DNA of 11,531 nucleotides from Deltaproteobacteria bacterium. Lineage in GTDB: Bacteria; SAR324; JACQKK01. Below the pieces are notes generated by a model. That model ran no database searches. It saw only the letters and a program-made list of their open reading frames with translations, and was not told the origin of the DNA. Positions 1-6,561 of the stretch are shown here, in pieces. The translations under genes were made by a program, and so were the position numbers. Location of the stretch: positions 1 through 11,531 of the forward strand of contig JAOUFO010000032.1 in assembly GCA_029858165.1 (NCBI GenBank), read 5' to 3'. The stretch's first letter is position 1. The number at the start of each line of letters is the position of its first letter.

Positions 1-1260
1 CTGAATGATTTTGCCCGGCATCGCCCCAATATAGGTTCTGCGGTGGCCTCTGATTTCCGCCTCATCCCGGATGCCCCCAAGGCTCATCCGGGCAAATTTT
101 CTACCCACCGCCCGGGCGATGGATTTGGCCAGGGAGGTTTTGCCCACACCCGGAGGGCCTGCCAGACAGATGATCGGACCTTTCAGTTTGCCCTTCAGTT
201 TGCAAACCGCCAGATATTCAATAATTCTTTCCTTCACCTTCTCCAAGCCGTAATGGTCTTCATCCAGAATTTTTTGGGCCTGATTCAGGTCAAAATTATC
301 CTTGGTCATCACCGCCCAGGGAAGGCTGATCAGCCAATCCAGATAGTTTCTGCCCACATTGGCTTCCGCCGACATGGGAGACATCATTTTCAGTTTCTTT
401 AATTCCTTTTTGGCCACATCCATGGCCTGTTTGGGCAATTTGGCGGTTTTCAGTCTTTCTTCGTATTCCTCGTATTCATCCCGGATGTCATCGGTTTGGC
501 CCAATTCTTTTTGGATGGCCTTCAGCTGATCGCTCAGGTACTGCTCCCGGTGCACCGTACCCACATTTTTTTGAACACTGTTTTTGAGTTCTTTTTCCAG
601 CAAACGGATGTGATTTTCCTCATCCATCACCTTCAGCACCTGCTTTAATCTTTCCAGCGGGTTGTTTTCCTCCAGTAATTTCTGTTTGGTCTCTCTTGGG
701 GCATTTAACAAAGGGGCTATTTTGTCCGCCAGTTCATCGGAAGGGCAGGTGTGAATGGTTCTGGTGTCAATTTCAGCCGGATTTTTTTTGTTTTCCTGAA
801 GGTATTCTTCAAACACCTCTTTTGTTTTTTCAGCCAATTCATGGATTTCCTCACTGTCATCCTGAATCGGAGAAAGGATTTCCACATCCGCCACATAATA
901 ATCCCTGCCCATGGACGCGCTGGCGATCCTGGCCCGGGAACCGGCCTCATACAAGGCTTTCAGGGTACCGTTGGGCAACCGCATAATCTGCAAAATGGTG
1001 CCAACCGTGCCTGTAGTAAACAAATCGCTGATTTCAGGTCGTTCAATGGAGGTGTCTTTCTGGGTAACCACAAATATACGCCGGTCACTGTTCAACGCCT
1101 TTTCCACAGCCTCCATGGATTGTTTTCGGCCGATAAAAAAAGGGATGGTCATCCCGGGGAATATGATGTCCTCCCGCATGGGAAGCATGGGCATGGTGAT
1201 CGCTTGATCCTTGAATGACACCGGAATGGCTCCTAAAAAGGGTGAAGGGGTTTCCTTCAT
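1..1260 (-). CDS. lon: ATP-dependent protease Lon, N-terminal half (gene runs off the left edge)
   Basis: Lon is a cytoplasmic ATP-dependent serine protease that degrades misfolded and regulatory proteins. The minus-strand frame stays open from the ATG at 1260 to base 1, giving 420 residues of a protein normally near 800. Residues about 18-220 are the substrate-binding LON N domain (MLPMREDIIFPGMTIPFFIG near the start), followed by a charged helical segment with QYLSDQLKAIQKELG. The AAA+ domain then starts, with Walker A GPPGVGKT at residues 368-375, close to the E. coli position. Walker B, the sensor motifs and the Ser-Lys protease dyad lie outside the window, so activity cannot be judged here. 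A stop lies four codons upstream of the ATG at 1260, and that ATG has no clear ribosome binding site. A GTG at codon 14 (1219-1221) follows an AGGAG and is a credible alternative start. The gene is divergent from the Fe-S carrier gene. I saw no convincing heat-shock promoter. Confidence 0.95.
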   Translation of the reverse strand, partial: MKETPSPFLGAIPVSFKDQAITMPMLPMREDIIFPGMTIPFFIGRKQSMEAVEKALNSDRRIFVVTQKDTSIERPEISDLFTTGTVGTILQIMRLPNGTLKALYEAGSRARIASASMGRDYYVADVEILSPIQDDSEEIHELAEKTKEVFEEYLQENKKNPAEIDTRTIHTCPSDELADKIAPLLNAPRETKQKLLEENNPLERLKQVLKVMDEENHIRLLEKELKNSVQKNVGTVHREQYLSDQLKAIQKELGQTDDIRDEYEEYEERLKTAKLPKQAMDVAKKELKKLKMMSPMSAEANVGRNYLDWLISLPWAVMTKDNFDLNQAQKILDEDHYGLEKVKERIIEYLAVCKLKGKLKGPIICLAGPPGVGKTSLAKSIARAVGRKFARMSLGGIRDEAEIRGHRRTYIGAMPGKIIQ

Positions 1261-1452
1261 GATTTCTATTTAAACGGATTGATTTGCCTTTAAGGCTATC
1301 ACAAACATCCCCACAGGCAAATGACACCCAAACCCTTCACGGAGCGGGGGGATTCCAGACTCAAAGTCCTCTGAATCCGGAAACCTGCACGATGAAAAGC
1401 GTGGAAATAATACACCCTGGAAAACCAAAAAAGCCCCTTAAGCCGGAATCAT

Positions 1453-1481
1453 TTTACACCTGGCTCCCATCACGGTAAAAT
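1453..1481 (+). promoter_or_regulatory. Probable sigma-70 type promoter of the Fe-S carrier gene
   Basis: A -35 box TTTACA (1453-1458) and a -10 box TAAAAT (1476-1481) each match the consensus at five of six positions. They are separated by exactly 17 bases. Transcription would start near 1488, leaving a leader of about 60 bases before the ATG at 1548. The position in the divergent region between lon and the rightward genes fits. The rest of this 287-base gap shows no gene that I can support. Confidence 0.6.
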
Positions 1482-1547
1482 AACCCATGCATGAAAGAAC
1501 AATTTTCAGGCCCGTTCTAAATGGCTTTTTCATGGGAATAACAAAAA

Positions 1548-1922
1548 ATGATCCAATTGACCGAAGCCGCCGCCAAGGAAATTAAAAAGCTGAAAGCCGA
1601 AGAAGGATTGGATTTGTCGGTTCCCATTCGGATTGGCATCAAGGGGGGTGGATGCTCCGGGTTTACCTATACCTTTGATTTTGATTCAAAAAAATCAAAA
1701 TTTGATTTGGAGTTTGAATCCCGGGGTTTGACCATTCTGGTGGATAGGAAAAGCCACATTTACATAGACGGAACCATCATAGACTGGAGTTATGATTTGA
1801 TGGACCGGGGGTTGAGGTTTAAAAACCCGGCGGCCAAAGGGACCTGCGGTTGCGGAACCTCCTTTATCTACGAGCCCCCCGAGGGTGAAAAAGAGCTCCC
1901 CACCTTTGAACTAAATCTTTAA
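1548..1922 (+). CDS. IscA/HesB-type iron-sulfur cluster carrier
   Basis: This is an A-type carrier that accepts Fe-S clusters from a scaffold and delivers them to apo-enzymes in the cytoplasm. The 124-residue protein is within the family's usual size. It has the three conserved cysteines: C36 in KGGGCSGF, and C100 and C102 in KGTCGCGTSF. The middle part has the usual HesB-like pattern ILVDRKSHIYIDGTIIDW. The C-terminus is about ten residues longer than in compact members and ends in a Glu/Pro-rich tail. No iscS, iscU or suf gene lies next to it, so whether it is closest to IscA, ErpA or SufA cannot be decided. The ATG has only a weak purine stretch upstream. The gene is 14 bases ahead of aroQ, so the two are probably co-transcribed from the promoter at 1453-1481. 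Confidence 0.92.
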   Translation: MIQLTEAAAKEIKKLKAEEGLDLSVPIRIGIKGGGCSGFTYTFDFDSKKSKFDLEFESRGLTILVDRKSHIYIDGTIIDWSYDLMDRGLRFKNPAAKGTCGCGTSFIYEPPEGEKELPTFELNL

Positions 1923-1936
1923 TTCCCCATTGAACA

Positions 1937-2383
1937 ATGGCTAAAATTTTATTGCTGAATGGCCCCAATCTGAATCTGTTGGGTGAAAGGGAGCCTGAAA
2001 TTTACGGGTCCACCACTCTGAAAAAAATAGAGGGGGATGTCCGGTCTCTGGTGGAAAGCCGGGGTCATCATTTGTGGCATTTCCAATCCAACTCCGAAGG
2101 GGAGATGGTGGATTGGCTGCAAAATAACCGGGACAGTGCTTTTTTGTTGTTGAATGCCGCCTCTTTCACACACACCAGCGTGGCGTTAAGGGATGCCGTT
2201 TCCCTGTTGAAAATCCCTTTTGCTGAAATTCATATTTCCAATGTATTCAAAAGAGAGCCCTTTCGGCATCAATCCTACTTTTCCGATCTTGCAATGGGGG
2301 TGATCGCCGGATTTGGAGCCCACGGGTATCTGCTGGCGGCCCAATTTGCCTTAGATCATGTGGACCAATCGCATTCTGGATGA
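1937..2383 (+). CDS. aroQ: 3-dehydroquinate dehydratase, type II
   Basis: The enzyme converts 3-dehydroquinate to 3-dehydroshikimate in the shikimate pathway, as a cytoplasmic dodecamer. At 148 residues it has the normal type II length. Visible signatures are NGPNLNLLGEREPEIYG at residues 8-24 with the catalytic tyrosine Y23, QSNSEGEMVDWLQ at 50-62, FTHTSVALRDAV at 77-88, and IHISNVFKREPFRHQSY at 98-114 with catalytic H99 and substrate-binding R110. The loop usually written NPGAY or NPAAY before THTS is NAASF here, a mild departure that keeps the Asn. The gene follows the Fe-S carrier after 14 bases and has no obvious Shine-Dalgarno, so translational coupling is possible. The 227 bases after it, up to ndk, show no convincing gene or RNA. 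Confidence 0.95.
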   Translation: MAKILLLNGPNLNLLGEREPEIYGSTTLKKIEGDVRSLVESRGHHLWHFQSNSEGEMVDWLQNNRDSAFLLLNAASFTHTSVALRDAVSLLKIPFAEIHISNVFKREPFRHQSYFSDLAMGVIAGFGAHGYLLAAQFALDHVDQSHSG

Positions 2384-2610
2384 ACCGTTGGAAATTGGAA
2401 CAAATTCCTGGCCCCCCGATCATTTCAGTGATAAGAATAGTCAGGGTCGGCAGGGTTCAATGGAAGGAAGTCCCTCACGGCCTCTCCCGTCCTTGGTAAC
2501 CAAACTCCAGAAAAATCGGGGAAGAAAACAACCTGGAAAACCGGGACTTCTCCACCGAATTCTAAGGAGAGCCTCGTAATTACAAATTCATTTTGGAGTT
2601 AGCGATTTAA

Positions 2611-3042
2611 ATGGCAATTGAAACCACTTTGTCCATCATCAAACCGGATGGCGTGAAACGAAACCTGATCGGAGAAATTCTAAAACGGTTTGAAGGGGCA
2701 GGCCTTCGGGTTGTAGCCACCAAAAAAACCGCTCTCACCCTTCAAGAGGCCGAAGGGTTCTACAATGTCCACCGGGAACGGCCTTTCTTTGCCAGCCTGA
2801 CCCAATACATGACTTCCGGCCCGGTGGTGGTTTCGGTTTTGGAAGGAGAAAACGCCATTTTAAAGCACAGAGAGCTGATGGGAGCCACCAATCCGGCTCA
2901 GGCTGCCGAAGGAACCATCAGAAAAGATTTTGCTTTAAACATTGAAGAAAACACGGTTCACGGCTCCGATGGATCGGAAACCGCCAAAGATGAAATCGGC
3001 TTTTTCTTCGCCGGCGCGGAGCTTATCCGTTCCCGAGGGTAG
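2611..3042 (+). CDS. ndk: Nucleoside diphosphate kinase
   Basis: Ndk moves the gamma phosphate from ATP to other nucleoside diphosphates through a phosphohistidine intermediate. The 143 residues match the family length. The start TTLSIIKPDGVKRNLIGEI is typical. The active-site histidine is H117 in NTVHGSDGSETA, where the usual HGSDS reads HGSDG; the catalytic His and the adjacent Gly, Ser and Asp are kept. An internal YMTSGPVVVSVLEGENAI (residues 66-83) is also characteristic. The ATG at 2611 starts the family-typical N-terminus, but the nearest GGAG is about 12 bases upstream, which is long. The stop is followed at once by AAGGAG, and the next gene's better-placed start is 38 bases downstream, which suggests co-transcription. 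Confidence 0.96.
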   Translation: MAIETTLSIIKPDGVKRNLIGEILKRFEGAGLRVVATKKTALTLQEAEGFYNVHRERPFFASLTQYMTSGPVVVSVLEGENAILKHRELMGATNPAQAAEGTIRKDFALNIEENTVHGSDGSETAKDEIGFFFAGAELIRSRG

Positions 3043-3079
3043 AAGGAGCCAAATCACCCTTTTAAAAGGAAGTAAAACG

Positions 3080-4333
3080 GTGATTTTATCCACACTCAAA
3101 TCCCAATTTGTCTCCGCTGAATCCACAACCTTGGAGTTTGTGGATTTGATGCGTGTCACTTTTTCTTATTACAGCGACTTAAGAGGGCGGTTTTTCAGTT
3201 TGTTGCCCGCCAACACCCGGCAGGGCGAACTGACGAACCTGTTGACCGGTGATTTGCGAAGCCGCCTTTTGAACAAACCGTTCTGTGACCGCATCCAGGA
3301 ATCCCTCAAAGCAGTTCGCCGGTCTGTGATTCGGCTGGAAGACCTGAGAGCACAACACCCGGCTGTTCCCGCCCTTGTCAACAATCTGCAAGCCCTGGCA
3401 AAAATCGCCGAAAGCGTGGAAAACCTGTATCAAAAACACTGGGAGTGCTATCGCTATCAAGCCCAGTTGTCAGAAAAAGAAACCGTTGAATTTTTAATGG
3501 AAATTGACCGAATTGGATATGACTGGGATATTTACCTTGAATCATTCACCCAGACCAGAACGCTGGTGGCGGCCTTGCAAGGCCGGGGGCCCGGCCAGGG
3601 AGAGGCGGTTGTTCAGGTAGGGTATCAAAGAGACAACCCGTTTCATGATTCGGCTGGCGGCCTGATCATCATTTTACAATTTCTGGAGGGATGTTACAGG
3701 TTCATTTGTGCTTTGTATCGGATTGACCCGGCTCAGCGTCCGCTTTCAGTTTTGCAGGTGGAAATAGACCAACCGGTTCACATGATGGTTGGCGTACCCG
3801 AACAATGTGGAAAGACATACCAGAAATTTCTCCAGCACCTTTTTTTAAAAGATATGCTTCAAAGGGATGCCCTGCTGAAATTTGTTATGGAATCCGTAAA
3901 AAAAGAGACCGGCAACGATCTTTCCCCCGCCACATTGTTGAAACACCAAAAAGAATTAAACGCCTTGATAAAAACTCTCCCTGAAGGTGGACAGTTCACC
4001 ATCTCCGACCGGGTGTTTCCTGACGATTCTGTGGTGGTGATGCGTGAATTCATGGTAACGCTGGATCAGCAAAACATCTCTTACGAAAGCCTGTTGAAGG
4101 CCAGCGAAAAAATAAAAAAAACAACGGCCATGCGGGCCGCTAAGCCATCCATTCCTCCCGCTGCCGGAACCCATCCTTTTCCCACAAAACCCTCCATACC
4201 CTTGATGGCCAAGGATGGGTTCCGGCAGATTACGGCTTCTGATATTCCCAGCCCCCCTGAAGCTGACAAAACGCTTCTCCAAAACAAAGCGGCCCGCGAG
4301 CATATCCGTATTTTAACAGAGCGGGAAGGATAA
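3080..4333 (+). CDS. Hypothetical protein, 417 residues, family not recognised
   Basis: I do not recognise this protein. The frame is open further upstream, inside ndk, but the GTG at 3080 follows AAGGAAG at a good distance and avoids the overlap, so I chose it. An ATG at 3149 is a second option. There is no signal peptide and no clear membrane helix. Most of residues 1-340 looks alpha-helical, with many Leu, Glu, Gln and Lys. One hydrophobic patch (GGLIIILQFLEGCYRFICAL) is probably a buried helix. Residues about 345-400 are a Pro-rich, low-complexity linker with KPSIP twice (355-359 and 370-374). A short charged helix ends the chain. The DNA of the linker contains a perfect 18-bp inverted repeat. 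The gene sits between ndk and the GDP-fucose genes. A soluble scaffold or regulatory protein is conceivable, but nothing in the sequence shows it. Confidence 0.8.
   Translation: MILSTLKSQFVSAESTTLEFVDLMRVTFSYYSDLRGRFFSLLPANTRQGELTNLLTGDLRSRLLNKPFCDRIQESLKAVRRSVIRLEDLRAQHPAVPALVNNLQALAKIAESVENLYQKHWECYRYQAQLSEKETVEFLMEIDRIGYDWDIYLESFTQTRTLVAALQGRGPGQGEAVVQVGYQRDNPFHDSAGGLIIILQFLEGCYRFICALYRIDPAQRPLSVLQVEIDQPVHMMVGVPEQCGKTYQKFLQHLFLKDMLQRDALLKFVMESVKKETGNDLSPATLLKHQKELNALIKTLPEGGQFTISDRVFPDDSVVVMREFMVTLDQQNISYESLLKASEKIKKTTAMRAAKPSIPPAAGTHPFPTKPSIPLMAKDGFRQITASDIPSPPEADKTLLQNKAAREHIRILTEREG
4161..4228. repeat. Perfect 18-bp inverted repeat inside a coding region
   Basis: CTGCCGGAACCCATCCTT at 4161-4178 is the exact reverse complement of 4211-4228. 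The loop is 32 bases. Pairing stops at both ends of the arms. The repeat falls in the part of the unrecognised gene that encodes its Pro-rich linker. A stem this long could form in the mRNA or as a cruciform in DNA. There is no T tract after it, so it is not an ordinary intrinsic terminator. Confidence 0.85.
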
Positions 4334-4420
4334 ATCGGGGCTGTTTTTCCGGCCAATGGGGGGGCAACCTTTTCCTGAATCCATTTTGAAGTTTCATTCG
4401 TTTGAATCAATCCGATTTTT

Positions 4421-5353
4421 ATGGAAAAAAACAGCACCGTATTTGTGGCAGGCCATCGTGGGTTGGTGGGCAGTAGCATCATCCGAAAGTTGCGGGAAAA
4501 AGGATATAACAATCTGATTTGTCAAACCCGCCAGGAACTAGACCTGTTGAATCAGGCAGCCGTAAACCGTTTTTTTGCGGAAAACAGGATAGATTTTGTG
4601 TTTTTGGCCGCGGCAAAAGTGGGAGGAATTTTGGCCAACGCCACCCATCAGACTGAATTTCTGTATCAAAACATTACGATAGCCACAAATGTCATCCAGG
4701 CTTGTGCAGACCACAATGTGAAAAAGTTGTTGAACCTGGGGTCCTCCTGCATATACCCCAAATTGGCCCCTCAGCCAATCCAGGAGGAAAGCCTGTTGAC
4801 CGGCCCCCTGGAACCCACCAATGAAGGGTATGCGATTGCCAAAATCGCAGCTTTAAAATTGTGTGAAATGCACAACCGGTATCATGGCCGATGTTTTATC
4901 TCAGCCATGCCGACCAATCTGTATGGGCCGGGGGATAACTTTCACCCGGAACTTTCACATGTGATTCCAGGGATGATGCGTCGTTTCCACCAGGCCAAAA
5001 CAAAAAATCTTTCTGAAGTGACCGTTTGGGGGTCCGGAAAACCCCTGCGTGAATTCCTCCATGTGGATGATCTGGCGGACGCATTGATTCTGTTGATGGA
5101 AACCTATAACAATCCTTCCCATATCAATGTGGGGACCGGAAAGGATTGTTCCATCGCCGAATTGGCGGAGACCATGAAATCCGTCGTGGGCTTTACCGGA
5201 AGAATCACCTTTGATACCTCCAAACCGGATGGAACCCCGAGAAAGCTGTTGGATATCACAAAAATCCTAAAGCTGGGGTGGAGTCCAAAACATTCTCTTC
5301 AGTCCGGTTTGGATCAAACCTACCGCTGGGCAGTTGAAAACAATCAATTTTAA
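4421..5353 (+). CDS. fcl: GDP-L-fucose synthase (GDP-4-keto-6-deoxy-D-mannose 3,5-epimerase/4-reductase)
   Basis: The enzyme epimerises and then reduces GDP-4-keto-6-deoxy-mannose to GDP-L-fucose with NADPH, in the cytoplasm. It is an extended short-chain dehydrogenase of normal length (310 residues). The nucleotide-binding loop is GHRGLVG at 11-17. AAAKVGGI at 63-70 is family-typical. The catalytic set follows: S108 and C110 in LGSSCIYP, Y137 and K141 in GYAIAK, and H180 in ELSHVIPGMMRRFH. These sit one residue off the E. coli enzyme's Ser107, Cys109, Tyr136, Lys140 and His179. The later motif WGSGKPLREFLHVDDLADA is also diagnostic. The ATG is not preceded by a good Shine-Dalgarno. An 87-base gap separates it from the previous gene. 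gmd begins 23 bases after its stop, so the two form an operon, here with fcl upstream of gmd. Confidence 0.96.
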   Translation: MEKNSTVFVAGHRGLVGSSIIRKLREKGYNNLICQTRQELDLLNQAAVNRFFAENRIDFVFLAAAKVGGILANATHQTEFLYQNITIATNVIQACADHNVKKLLNLGSSCIYPKLAPQPIQEESLLTGPLEPTNEGYAIAKIAALKLCEMHNRYHGRCFISAMPTNLYGPGDNFHPELSHVIPGMMRRFHQAKTKNLSEVTVWGSGKPLREFLHVDDLADALILLMETYNNPSHINVGTGKDCSIAELAETMKSVVGFTGRITFDTSKPDGTPRKLLDITKILKLGWSPKHSLQSGLDQTYRWAVENNQF

Positions 5354-5376
5354 AGACTTACCTTAAGAGGTTTTAC

Positions 5377-6405
5377 ATGAAAAAGGCTTTGATTACGGGA
5401 ATTACCGGCCAGGACGGGTCCTATCTGGCTGAATTGTTGATTGAAAAGGGGTATGAGGTGCATGGAATCATCCGCCGGTCCTCTTCATTTAACACCGGAC
5501 GCATAGACCATTTGATCAAAGACCCTCACGAAAAAGGCATCCGTCTTTTTTTGCATTATGGCGATTTAACAGACGGCAGTTCGCTGGAAAAGGTGATTTA
5601 TCAGGTTCTTCCTGATGAAATATACCATTTGGGTGCCCAAAGCCATGTGCGGGTCAGCTTTGATATCCCGTTATACACCGTGGATTCGGTGGCCCTTTCC
5701 ACCCTGCGGATTCTGGAAACAGTACACAATCTGGCCGGGACCAAACAAATCAGGTTCTACCAAGCCTCCTCTTCTGAAATGTATGGGCTGGTTCAGGAAA
5801 CCCCTCAAAACGAAAAAACCCCATTCTACCCCAGGTCACCTTATGCCTGCGCCAAAGTGTTCAGCTTCTGGCAATCGGTAAACTACCGGGAAAGTTACAA
5901 CCTTCATGTTTCCAACGGGATTCTGTTTAACCACGAATCCCCCCGCAGGGGTGAAACCTTCGTCACCCGGAAAATCACCCGGGCTTTGGCTAAAATCATC
6001 GCCGGAACACAATCCAAGCTTTTTTTGGGAAACATTGACGCCAAAAGGGATTGGGGTTACGCCAAGGATTATGTGGATGCCATGTGGCGCATCCTGCAAC
6101 AACCCGAAGGGGATGACTATGTGATAGCCACTGGGGAAACCCATTCCGTTAAGGAATTTCTCCATGAGGCGTTTTCATTGGTCAACCTGAATTGGCAAAA
6201 ATACGTGGAAATAGACCCACGCTATTTCCGCCCCGCCGAGGTGGACCTGCTACTGGGAGACCCGGCCAAAGCCAAAACAAAACTGGATTGGACTCCCCAC
6301 ACCTCATTCAAGGAACTGGTGAATGTCATGGTGGCCGCTGATATGGTCAAAGAAGGGCTGGACCCCAACCAGTACTTTTTGCCTGTCCACCTGGACAACA
6401 ACTAA
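5377..6405 (+). CDS. gmd: GDP-mannose 4,6-dehydratase
   Basis: Gmd turns GDP-D-mannose into GDP-4-keto-6-deoxy-D-mannose, the substrate of the preceding gene's product, using tightly bound NADP. The 342 residues fit the family. The cofactor loop is GITGQDGSYLAE at residues 8-19, and RRSSSFNTGRIDHL follows at 33-46. The active site shows S132 and E134 in QASSSEMYG, and Y156 and K160 in SPYACAK, where a Cys replaces the more usual Val or Ile. The hallmark NHESPRRGETFVTRKIT is at residues 185-201, and DWGYAKDYVDAMW lies further on. A clear AAGAGG sits 6 bases upstream of the ATG. It lies in an operon with fcl, and manC follows after about 150 bases. Confidence 0.97.
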   Translation: MKKALITGITGQDGSYLAELLIEKGYEVHGIIRRSSSFNTGRIDHLIKDPHEKGIRLFLHYGDLTDGSSLEKVIYQVLPDEIYHLGAQSHVRVSFDIPLYTVDSVALSTLRILETVHNLAGTKQIRFYQASSSEMYGLVQETPQNEKTPFYPRSPYACAKVFSFWQSVNYRESYNLHVSNGILFNHESPRRGETFVTRKITRALAKIIAGTQSKLFLGNIDAKRDWGYAKDYVDAMWRILQQPEGDDYVIATGETHSVKEFLHEAFSLVNLNWQKYVEIDPRYFRPAEVDLLLGDPAKAKTKLDWTPHTSFKELVNVMVAADMVKEGLDPNQYFLPVHLDNN

Positions 6406-6561
6406 AAAAGGTATCCCGTGAAAGTCTTCAATCTCCTTTTGGATCGTGCACAGGGAAAATAGGGCCTTGGTTTCCCAAATCGGATGCTCCTTCATGTCAG
6501 GGAAACCACTGACACGGGCTAAAATCATATTTTTCATACCATTTATTTTGTGTTAATCCCT

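Noticed and set aside
751..1218. A 155-codon plus-strand reading frame opposite lon
   Set aside because: The minus strand here encodes a clear Lon N domain in an uninterrupted frame. The plus-strand frame has biased, unnatural composition (many His, Phe and Gly) and no ribosome binding site logic.
1284..1317. GCCTT-T-AAGGC palindrome upstream of lon as a CIRCE-like heat-shock operator
   Set aside because: The sequence does not match CIRCE (TTAGCACTC-N9-GAGTGCTAA), and no sigma-32 type boxes with correct spacing were found near it.
2467..2552. Inverted repeat GAAGTCCC / GGGACTTC between aroQ and ndk as a possible small RNA or leader
   Set aside because: Only 8 bp over a loop of about 65 bases, with no adjoining structure or T tract. 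It is within chance expectation.
2358..2579. A 73-codon plus-strand frame after aroQ
   Set aside because: It begins inside aroQ, is rich in Arg, Pro and Lys without a fold-like pattern, and has no suitable ribosome binding site. I treat the aroQ-ndk gap as non-coding.
2942..3079. Upstream extension of the unrecognised gene overlapping ndk
   Set aside because: The extension to 2942 lies mostly in a shifted frame of conserved ndk sequence. The GTG at 3080 has a better ribosome binding site and no overlap.
6304..6537. A 77-codon minus-strand frame across the end of gmd and the gmd-manC gap
   Set aside because: The part in the gap looks mildly protein-like, but the frame runs into the antisense of gmd, has no ribosome binding site and matches nothing I know. 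A decayed gene fragment is possible but not supported.
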